Under the pieces are notes generated by a model, which did no database searches, was not told the DNA's origin, and worked only from the letters and a program-made list of their open reading frames with translations. Positions 1-5,598 of a stretch of 7,284 bases of DNA are shown here, piece by piece. How positions within the stretch are numbered: the stretch's first letter is position 1; every line of letters begins with the position of its first letter. This stretch comes from Bacteroidales bacterium (GTDB lineage: Bacteria > Bacteroidota > Bacteroidia > Bacteroidales > SMBSF77). The DNA lies in NCBI GenBank assembly GCA_021106655.1, contig JAIOTT010000202.1, positions 1-7,284 of the forward strand, written 5' to 3'. Both the position numbers and the translations under genes were made by a program.

Positions 1-854
1 AGAGTTCTCTTAGAGTTTTTAACGATTGCTCCAGCTTTTATTTTGTTTATTAGTTGAAATGTAACTTTCTCCTTCTTGATCGCAGCTTCAGTGAATATAT
101 CCTCACAATCATTAAGCTTCATACCTTTAGTTAGCCTGCCAAAAATCTCTGGAGTCATATCATCTGCCAGTGGTGCATATCTTGTATCTCCATTTATCAC
201 TTTGCCCTGGATGATTTCTGCAAATCGAGCTGTTTGATGATCATCAGGTAAATCATAATCTACTTTTTCAAGGTCATTCAGTAAAGGATTACAAAGGCTA
301 TTATTATTTGCAACACATATCAGAACATTCCCAGAGTGCCTTAAATCCGGATTATTACTGATTTTATGAATCGTCTCTGTGGCCACTTTTTTTTCATCAG
401 GAACATGACTGTTTAACGGATTTGGAGCAAGGTGATCAACATAATCAATCACCCAGGCAATCTTCGCCTTTTGTTTCTTAGTTAAGATTTGTTCAGCACC
501 TCTGAATAGCCTGATCATTTCTTCATTGAGAGGTGTTTTATTTTGTTCAATTCCCAACCGCTTTAATTGTTTTTCAATATTCTCCAATAGAACTTTTGGT
601 ATAGAAGAACGATTGAATATTTGAACTCCGGATGAGAGACTGGTTATGATTACAACATAACCAGTCCTGTGGAGATCCTGATAAACTAAATTTGGCTTAT
701 AGAAGGTGTCATTATCTCGGTTAGCAAAGTCATTAAAGTTGCCTTGTACAATCATTGCAACTCTTCCGGCGAGGATTGCATTACCTATAGGCTCCGTGTT
801 TATATCGAACATATTTTTTTCAACATTATCTTCTCTTTTCATGATAGCATTCAT
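1..854 (-). CDS. AAA family ATPase, Ycf46-like, N-terminal part (runs off left edge)
   Basis: The frame is open for 284 codons from ATG at 854 to the window edge; the in-frame stop of the preceding gene (858-860) rules out an earlier start. Residues about 29-80 form a small domain with a GNFNDFA motif (38-44) and GYVVIITSLSSG (65-76), a pattern I recall from the front of bacterial AAA proteins. Residues about 115-240 look like a degenerate AAA domain: WVIDYVDHLAP (134-144) sits where Walker B should be, and GNVLICVANN (175-184) resembles the sensor-1 strand. No Walker A is present. Residues 240-284 (LTKGMKLNDCEDIF, then KAGAIVKNSKRT) match the lid of Ycf46-type ATPases, which is normally followed by an active AAA domain. 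That domain would lie beyond the left edge. It is the last visible gene of a four-gene operon, 3 bp after its neighbour. The AAA assignment is fairly secure from pattern; the exact subfamily is inference. Confidence 0.75.
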   Translation of the reverse strand, partial: MNAIMKREDNVEKNMFDINTEPIGNAILAGRVAMIVQGNFNDFANRDNDTFYKPNLVYQDLHRTGYVVIITSLSSGVQIFNRSSIPKVLLENIEKQLKRLGIEQNKTPLNEEMIRLFRGAEQILTKKQKAKIAWVIDYVDHLAPNPLNSHVPDEKKVATETIHKISNNPDLRHSGNVLICVANNNSLCNPLLNDLEKVDYDLPDDHQTARFAEIIQGKVINGDTRYAPLADDMTPEIFGRLTKGMKLNDCEDIFTEAAIKKEKVTFQLINKIKAGAIVKNSKRT

Positions 855-857
855 ACT

Positions 858-1718
858 TTAGTTTTTAATATTTTGATGAGATTGATATGTCCTTGTATTT
901 TCATGTGTATTTTTCCTGATTTTACCAGCTACAAAGTCAACTATTTTAGTAATCTTGCTTTTCTCTTTTAACCTGATAATTCCCTCCGGATTATTATGAG
1001 TAAAAAGCTTTATCTCAGATAGTATAACACCATGCTTCCTTAAACCACTAATAATTTTTCGCTGTATAACCTGGCAATCTTTAGTATCAGGGTTGAAACC
1101 TGCAAGATCAATCTTACAATGAAGGCCTTTCTTATCAGGATTGATAATCATGGTTGCTGCTTGGCCAACTTTGTTTGTAGCCTTAACATGAGATTCACCA
1201 TCAGATGAGGTTTGTTTATCTACTTCAATATAGTGCAAACTTTTACAAACTTCGCTGAAAGCCTTGACAGCATGATCCATTTGGCTCTGTAATAACCTAT
1301 CCTTGACCTTAGTCAATATTGGATCCCATTTCAATTCCTTTTTTGTTGTTGGTTCATGTTTCATAATTGATTTTGCATCAGAAAAGCTAACATGATCTTT
1401 AATGTCGGTATGTTTCAGAACCAGGGCATCTTTCAGCAATGTTGTTTCCCGGGTTGACAGTTTTATGAATGTGGTGCTGTCAATAGCCTCTCTTACATTT
1501 GAGACCTGTTTTTTGATTTCTTCAAAAGATACTTCTTTGGTTTTATTCTGAGTGCGAAGCTGTTTTTCCAGTCTTTTGATTTTCTTTGCTGTTTCAGCAT
1601 TGTCATTTAATCTAGCTATAACCTCATTTGCAGCAGTCCAGATTTTCTTGCATGTATCGGTTATAACTCTTCTTGTTACAACAATACCATCGATTCTTGT
1701 TTCTGTTATTTGGCTCAT
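858..1718 (-). CDS. Hypothetical protein with a DUF2997-like C-terminal segment
   Basis: This 286-aa protein is soluble, with no signal peptide or membrane segment. Residues about 20-85 are charged and probably helical, possibly a short coiled coil (45-75). The middle (95-165) is also mostly helical and basic. Residues 190-230 are the interesting part: INPD (192-195), G198, GF (207-208), C215 and G230 follow the order and spacing I recall for DUF2997 (I-x-PD-G, then GF, then a Cys, then a helix ending in G). In cyanobacteria and other bacteria small DUF2997 and DUF1257 (Ycf35) proteins are encoded next to Ycf46-like AAA ATPases, which is what follows here 3 bp downstream. The match is by eye and could be chance. 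The protein is much longer than stand-alone DUF2997 proteins, so it would be a fusion or elaborated form. It lies 11 bp after the membrane-protein gene. I infer that it is a partner or adaptor of the ATPase. Confidence 0.8.
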   Translation of the reverse strand: MSQITETRIDGIVVTRRVITDTCKKIWTAANEVIARLNDNAETAKKIKRLEKQLRTQNKTKEVSFEEIKKQVSNVREAIDSTTFIKLSTRETTLLKDALVLKHTDIKDHVSFSDAKSIMKHEPTTKKELKWDPILTKVKDRLLQSQMDHAVKAFSEVCKSLHYIEVDKQTSSDGESHVKATNKVGQAATMIINPDKKGLHCKIDLAGFNPDTKDCQVIQRKIISGLRKHGVILSEIKLFTHNNPEGIIRLKEKSKITKIVDFVAGKIRKNTHENTRTYQSHQNIKN

Positions 1719-1729
1719 ATCTGTTTATA

Positions 1730-2686
1730 TTAAAATGGTTTGTTTGTCATATCTTCAAACTCAAAATCTTCATCCTCAACTTCCACGTTGCGGCTATCAT
1801 CCTGTTTATGATTCTCATTAGTGTCAGCTTCATAGGAGGCATCCTCTAATCTTATTAAATCTCTGAGGTAACGGTTTGGAGGTAGAGCTTTTTCTTCAGC
1901 CCTGTGTTGAGAATTATGGCGATCCAGGTCGATGATGTAGCTCTTCCACAGCTCAATTGCTTCAACAGATTTATCATGAGCTATTTTGGTATACCTGGAT
2001 ACAGAACTCATCATTGATTTTGTTATCATATGATTCCTGGTAAAAATGGAAGTTGGAATAATTCCAATAGAGGCTATGGCTTCAGCAACATATAGTAGAA
2101 TAGGCATAATTATTACATGCTTTTCTATTGATACACCTGATGTATTTAAGTTGTTCATCATTTCAAACCTTGCTTCATTCAGCTTATATATGGCAAAGCC
2201 AAGTGCCGTTATCCCTACTAATCCAATTATACCATAGATCCATCTTTTATAATTTACCTGGTTTTTGCCGAAGACAATATTGCTATCATCAACCGCAGAA
2301 TTTGATTTTACCTTAACAGTAAGATGAGGATCTAGAGCTTCTTCCAGGAGGCATCCGAATAATACTCCGGTTAGTACCAAACCCAGCGCAATAAAATAAC
2401 TCATTGGAGCCATATTACCCTGAAAATCAAAAATGTTTTGAAAGGCTGGTGCATCCAGTAAGACATTTGGAAAGATCAATCCTATAGCCAGCACAGTTAG
2501 AAATATGTTTGTTACTATTTTGGCCGTACTCTGGTTGATGATTGTTGACCTGTGTAAAGTCAAATCATTTAGTTTCTGTGTAGCCGTTTCTCTTGCTCTT
2601 GTAGATTGTGCAGCTCGCTTGTTTGCAAGAATACCAGGTGAATGAGAGAATAATACTTTGGTCTGGGTAGTGTTATTTGTTCTCAT
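1730..2686 (-). CDS. Four-pass membrane protein with acidic C-terminal tail
   Basis: I do not recognise the family. The 318-aa product has a polar, basic N-terminus (1-55), then four hydrophobic segments at about 57-77, 97-115, 149-167 and 191-216. Between the second and third lies a hydrophilic linker (118-147), and a long soluble C-terminal region (217-318) ends in a strongly acidic run (VEVEDEDFEFED, 301-312). The basic N-terminus and Arg/Lys after the fourth segment suggest that both ends are cytoplasmic, so the acidic tail would be available to the soluble operon products. The start at 2686 overlaps the end of the upstream lipoprotein gene by 14 bp and no clear ribosome-binding sequence precedes it, so translation is probably coupled. 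I infer a membrane anchor or channel linking the periplasmic vWA lipoprotein with the cytoplasmic ATPase; the sequence alone does not prove this. Confidence 0.85.
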   Translation of the reverse strand: MRTNNTTQTKVLFSHSPGILANKRAAQSTRARETATQKLNDLTLHRSTIINQSTAKIVTNIFLTVLAIGLIFPNVLLDAPAFQNIFDFQGNMAPMSYFIALGLVLTGVLFGCLLEEALDPHLTVKVKSNSAVDDSNIVFGKNQVNYKRWIYGIIGLVGITALGFAIYKLNEARFEMMNNLNTSGVSIEKHVIIMPILLYVAEAIASIGIIPTSIFTRNHMITKSMMSSVSRYTKIAHDKSVEAIELWKSYIIDLDRHNSQHRAEEKALPPNRYLRDLIRLEDASYEADTNENHKQDDSRNVEVEDEDFEFEDMTNKPF

Positions 2687-3392
2687 AATTATGTGTATTA
2701 GGGAAGTGTAAAAAATCGTTGAATGTATCGTGAAGTGTAATGTTTGAATCAGGTGAGAATATTACTTTAGCAGTGTAAGCCTTTCCAATAATGTGAACAG
2801 AAATATGATTAGGTATAGTAAGAGCATAAGGTTTTGGTTTACCCAGATCATGGATCATATCACTGTGTATGATTAATATGTCATTCTTTTCATGTGAAGT
2901 TGTATCCAGTCGTTCAATGGCTCTATTAACAGCCGAAATAATATCGGTTTGTTTCTCATTAAATACATAGGTATTGAAGGTCTGGTCTACAAAAATCTCA
3001 GCCTGATTTGTAAAGTCTTTCACCCTTTTTTCATTCTCCTTCTTAACTGTCATTTTTTCCCGGTAAAGAGCATTATTAGATGGTTCTTGCAGTTTCAGTC
3101 TGCAATCATAATAACTTGTATAAGGTGATTGGGATAAACGTGTTGTACCAATCCTTCCAACAAAAATGTCACCACCGGTTTTCCCAGTAAGATTGTACAG
3201 CTGACGCAGCTCTTCCTTTGTCGGTTTCTCAATAAAGTAATCAGGATTGGACATTGAGTTATCAATCAGATATACAATCTTCAATTCCTTAAACTTTTTT
3301 AATGGAGTTTTCAGGATCTGGATGCCTGGAGTATCCTGGCAGGAGTAAAGAATTACGGATAACAGAAAGCAGAAAGTAAAGATTTTTTTCAT
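2673..3392 (-). CDS. vWA-domain lipoprotein with complete MIDAS metal site
   Basis: This 239-aa protein begins with a typical lipoprotein signal: a Lys pair, a hydrophobic core (4-15) and the lipobox ILYSC with Cys18 as the lipidated residue. It should therefore be anchored at the outer face of the inner membrane or in the outer membrane. From residue 37 the mature part reads as a von Willebrand factor A domain: a strand leading to DNSMS (44-48, the DxSxS signature), a Thr at 149 in QTDIISAVNRA, and Asp178 in LIIHSDMIHD (173-182). Together these supply all three metal-ion-dependent adhesion site elements, so divalent metal binding is likely. Residues 85-140 are a charged insertion with a Cys at 97. 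It is the first gene of the operon, preceded by the regulatory-looking gap and overlapping the membrane-protein gene. vWA proteins often pair with AAA ATPases, which agrees with the operon. The ligand or partner is unknown. Confidence 0.88.
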   Translation of the reverse strand: MKKIFTFCFLLSVILYSCQDTPGIQILKTPLKKFKELKIVYLIDNSMSNPDYFIEKPTKEELRQLYNLTGKTGGDIFVGRIGTTRLSQSPYTSYYDCRLKLQEPSNNALYREKMTVKKENEKRVKDFTNQAEIFVDQTFNTYVFNEKQTDIISAVNRAIERLDTTSHEKNDILIIHSDMIHDLGKPKPYALTIPNHISVHIIGKAYTAKVIFSPDSNITLHDTFNDFLHFPNTHNYENK

Positions 3393-3461
3393 AGTTCTTA
3401 AATTTTGGTTATTACTTTGATGTTTTGTTAATAATGGTGCCCTATATAACTGCGAATAAGT

Positions 3462-3479
3462 AGTGAGTCAGAGTGAGTC
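3462..3479 (+). repeat. Two direct AGTGAGTC boxes, 10 bp apart
   Basis: AGTGAGTC occurs at 3462-3469 and exactly again at 3472-3479, a spacing of one DNA helical turn. Near-copies in the opposite orientation, GGCTCACT (3553-3560) and GACTTACT (3565-3572), each differ from the reverse complement GACTCACT at one base. Phased boxes of this kind are typical of regulator binding sites. The position just before the vWA lipoprotein gene would suit control of that operon. Confidence 0.45.
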
Positions 3480-3487
3480 TTAATCAT

Positions 3488-3516
3488 CAAATATTTAGAG
3501 TACCATCACCTTTCAA
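3488..3516 (-). promoter_or_regulatory. Candidate Bacteroidota-type promoter for the vWA/AAA operon
   Basis: Reading the minus strand, TTG (3516-3514) is followed after 18 bases by AATATTTG (3495-3488). This differs at one position from the TAnnTTTG element of primary-sigma promoters in Bacteroidota, at close to the expected spacing. Transcription would begin near 3482, leaving a leader of about 90 bases before the ATG at 3392. The palindrome at 3517-3530 abuts the TTG and the AGTGAGTC boxes fall in the early leader. The call rests on eye matching in AT-rich DNA. Confidence 0.3.
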
Positions 3517-3530
3517 TGATTATATAATCA
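3517..3530. promoter_or_regulatory. Perfect 14-bp palindrome, possible operator
   Basis: TGATTATATAATCA is identical to its own reverse complement. It lies directly upstream of the candidate promoter of the vWA operon and close to the centre of the surrounding diverged inverted repeat. A dimeric regulator could bind it. AT-rich DNA yields such palindromes by chance now and then, so the role is inferred from position. Confidence 0.4.
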
Positions 3531-3824
3531 CCAGTTAGTTGATGTTAGGTGTGGCTCACTTTAGGACTTACTTTATTATTAATAGGAAAGAGTTATGTGA
3601 GATTAGTCAACTAGGGATGACTATTGTAGTGTGCTTAGAACATGGCATATTCTTCGTAAACAGAAATGTCTTCAGACACATTAGTGTCAATATATGTATT
3701 ATAATCTTAGTAAAGATATATTTGGAGAGAATAATGTCAAATATGATGAAGTCCTATCTGGTTACATCACGAATGTTTTTCAAGTCTCTGATTAAATATG
3801 AAAGGGGTCATTTCAAAGTTAAGA

Positions 3825-5240
3825 TCATATTCTCTTTAAAATTTCTATACACTCTTGTTCATTAATCCCAACTCTTTTGAGGATAATAATGCATCGTTTT
3901 ATTTCTTTATTATTTTCATCGTTGATTTTATCATACGGAAATGTAGAGTCTATTAGTTTATTCCTTAGTTCTTCTTTCATCTCCAATAAATCCTCTTTTG
4001 ATTGATTGTAAAAGTCGTCAACACCTTCATTTATTATTGGAGCAAGTTGAATTAGTGATATTAAATCCTTACTTTTTTTCGCATTGTTAATTAGTCTATT
4101 ATATTGGTTCACTTTGAGAAGATTGGATTTCATAAGCTCGCATACATACTTAAGATCTAATAGTAAAAGCCAGGAATGAAGTTCAATGTCTTCTTGAATT
4201 AGGTTGCCATGAGTAACATGATTTCTTATTATTGGGAATCGAAAAGCAAAATATTCATAATCAATCTCATTATTCTCATTTTCTTTGAGAAGATTCACCT
4301 TTTCTACTATCGAAGAATTTATCAAAGACTTTTCTTCGATACCAAATTCAAGACAATAATCATATATTATCCCTTCTATTTGTTGAGGTACAACATTACA
4401 AAATAATTGATAACTGCCTTTAATAAATAAGTCAAAAACTTCAAACAAAATTTCTTTGCGTTGGATTAATCTATGATTATTTTTAATAAGATTTTTTATT
4501 TCGGATATAGTGGGAGTGATCTCAAATTTCTTTTTTAGTTCTACAAGAAAATCATTTTTATTTTTTCTAAATAGTTTCTCAAGTTTTAAGTATTTGGAAA
4601 ATGCTATATTTTCGAATTTATTTCTTATATCTGATAGGTTGTCTATTTTGTATACTACTGGAGCAAAATTATAGTGGTAGGTATAATCAGGAATAAATTT
4701 ATATGTATAAAAAGTTCGATATTTGTTAAGATTAGTTTTTATCCTTAAATTATTGCGAATATATGTAAGAATATCATCCTCTGCACCTTGCAGTTTATTA
4801 ATATAATGTATTAGTAATTTCTCATTGTAATTATCACCTTCTTCAAACTCCTTTTTCTTAAGGAGTGATAGCTTATTTTGGTACTTTGATTTTTTCTGGT
4901 TAATGGATTTAAGATCTTCAATAATTTGATTTACTGAATCCTTTAGTTCAGAATCAGGCGTTTTTTCAAGATTAAAATACATTTTGCATATTTCAACATA
5001 GAACGCTTCTTCATTTTTGGGCACTTGAAAAAACTCGGTATCATCGCTTCCAATTCTTTGCTTGTATGCTTCCCTAAGTTCCTCGAAGCTAATAGTTATA
5101 CAGTCTTTATCAATAAAGAAGTCAAGAAGCCTTCTTGTTAAAATCTTTAAGGGTGTATTTAAAATATGAACATCATTTGCAATCTCTTTGACAGCTGCAA
5201 AGACATCACCCATAATAATATCTCCAGTGTATTTATTCAT
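3825..5240 (-). CDS. HEPN-domain protein, putative ribonuclease
   Basis: This 471-aa protein has no signal peptide or membrane segment. The informative region is residues about 265-375, a helical stretch (VVPQQIEGIIYDYC at 283-296, with later helices) carrying IIRNHVTHG at 337-345. R339, N340 and H344 form the RNxxxH motif of HEPN domains, where Arg and His make the RNA-cutting site of a dimer. Many HEPN proteins are toxins or defence effectors, but some lack nuclease activity. Residues 1-95 form a separate N-terminal domain that I do not recognise. Residues 98-135 are a Lys/Glu-rich likely coiled coil, and 375-471 form a helical tail. The gene is very AT-rich compared with the operon to its left. 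Met10 is an alternative start. It follows the peptidase gene on the same strand after a 358-bp gap that contains a small opposing ORF. The coding call is firm, the HEPN call good, and ribonuclease activity is inferred. Confidence 0.85.
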   Translation of the reverse strand: MNKYTGDIIMGDVFAAVKEIANDVHILNTPLKILTRRLLDFFIDKDCITISFEELREAYKQRIGSDDTEFFQVPKNEEAFYVEICKMYFNLEKTPDSELKDSVNQIIEDLKSINQKKSKYQNKLSLLKKKEFEEGDNYNEKLLIHYINKLQGAEDDILTYIRNNLRIKTNLNKYRTFYTYKFIPDYTYHYNFAPVVYKIDNLSDIRNKFENIAFSKYLKLEKLFRKNKNDFLVELKKKFEITPTISEIKNLIKNNHRLIQRKEILFEVFDLFIKGSYQLFCNVVPQQIEGIIYDYCLEFGIEEKSLINSSIVEKVNLLKENENNEIDYEYFAFRFPIIRNHVTHGNLIQEDIELHSWLLLLDLKYVCELMKSNLLKVNQYNRLINNAKKSKDLISLIQLAPIINEGVDDFYNQSKEDLLEMKEELRNKLIDSTFPYDKINDENNKEIKRCIIILKRVGINEQECIEILKRI

Positions 5241-5375
5241 TTCGCATAAGTTTTATTACAATATTCGTATTCTGTCAGACATTTATTCTTATTTAATATT
5301 AGAAGGGCATTTTTCTGATTCATTTTTATTGATATTTTTAGTATCTTTAGCATTTAAAACTAAATATTTTTTGTT

Positions 5376-5594
5376 ATGTACAAATATGTTTTTATAAAAG
5401 GAACTCTTGAAAAAGTTAAGGTTGGTAGCAGTACTATGGAGAATTATATTCATAAGGGTTATAAATTTTACTCTAGTCCTGAAGAAGCACATAATTCAGG
5501 GATAATTGAAGGTTCATTTAAGAGTAAGTCTGCATTTAAAGCAAATCCTTTTAATGCACATTTATCTAATAAACATAGGGGCAAGTTTAATTAG
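5376..5594 (+). CDS. Small hypothetical protein, opposite strand
   Basis: This is a 72-aa frame from ATG to TAG, the only plausible plus-strand gene in the window. The product is basic, with no membrane segment, and reads like a real protein: GYKFYSSPEEAHNSGIIEGS (28-47) followed by a Lys/Asn-rich tail. It fits neatly into the gap between two minus-strand genes, ending 4 bp short of the 3' end of the peptidase gene and starting 135 bp from the HEPN gene start, so the two are divergent. No ribosome-binding sequence is visible, and Met21 is an alternative start. I do not recognise a family. A small antitoxin-like or regulatory partner of the flanking genes is possible but unproven. A 67-codon minus-strand frame overlaps it (5289-5492) and looks less protein-like. 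Confidence 0.5.
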   Translation: MYKYVFIKGTLEKVKVGSSTMENYIHKGYKFYSSPEEAHNSGIIEGSFKSKSAFKANPFNAHLSNKHRGKFN

Positions 5595-5598
5595 ATTA

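Larger units (their letters stand above)
3440..3587. repeat. Diverged inverted repeat around the palindrome
   Basis: The stretch 3440-3493 and the reverse complement of 3587-3536 can be aligned by eye with gaps. Shared pieces in order are CCTAT, AATAAG or AATAAAG, AGTGAGTC or AGTAAGTC, AGTGAGTC or AGTGAGCC, TAA and CATCAA. The arms of about 50 bp flank a centre that contains the 14-bp palindrome. This could be a duplicated and inverted control region, or a short element of the MITE kind. I see no matching target-site duplication outside it, so a transposon origin is not supported. Confidence 0.4.
3393..3824. other. 432-bp intergenic region, no convincing gene
   Basis: This gap separates the start of the vWA/AAA operon from the end of the HEPN gene. 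Its left half holds the promoter candidate, the AGTGAGTC boxes and the palindrome listed separately. Its right half (about 3590-3824) has two small inverted repeats, TAGTCA/TGACTA at 3604-3623 and GACAC/GTGTC at 3675-3688, with no poly-T tract to make either a terminator. A plus-strand frame of 108 codons (3539-3865) crosses it. That frame begins with TTG, has no recognisable domain, and runs antisense into the HEPN gene, so I do not call it a gene. Confidence 0.6.

Noticed and set aside
387..394. Run of eight T (eight A on the coding strand) in the AAA gene, a possible slippage or frameshift site
   Set aside because: The frame reads through sensibly on both sides with no stop nearby, and such runs are common in AT-rich genes.
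744..971. Plus-strand frame of 75 codons, and similar plus-strand frames at 1552-1821, 2046-2316, 4209-4406 and 5188-5397
   Set aside because: All lie antisense within, or largely overlapping, well-supported minus-strand genes and have hydrophobic shadow-like translations.
3440..3587. Insertion-sequence ends or an attachment site
   Set aside because: The arms are diverged, no target-site duplication is visible, and no transposase or integrase is present in the window.
3604..3688. Small inverted repeats suggesting a structured RNA
   Set aside because: Two short stems of 6 and 5 bp with no further pairing or known riboswitch features are expected by chance.
3799..3817. Hairpin TGAAA/TTTCA just after the HEPN stop as a terminator
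   Set aside because: The stem is only five mostly A-T pairs and is not followed by a T tract in the direction of transcription.
3539..3865. Plus-strand frame of 108 codons in the intergenic gap
   Set aside because: It starts with TTG, has no recognisable domain or lead-in, is rich in Ile and Phe as expected of chance AT-rich frames, and its end is antisense to the HEPN gene.
5289..5492. Minus-strand frame of 67 codons upstream of the HEPN gene
   Set aside because: It overlaps the better plus-strand ORF at 5376-5594. Its composition is Asn/Lys-rich and low in complexity, and no motif is visible. It remains a weak alternative.
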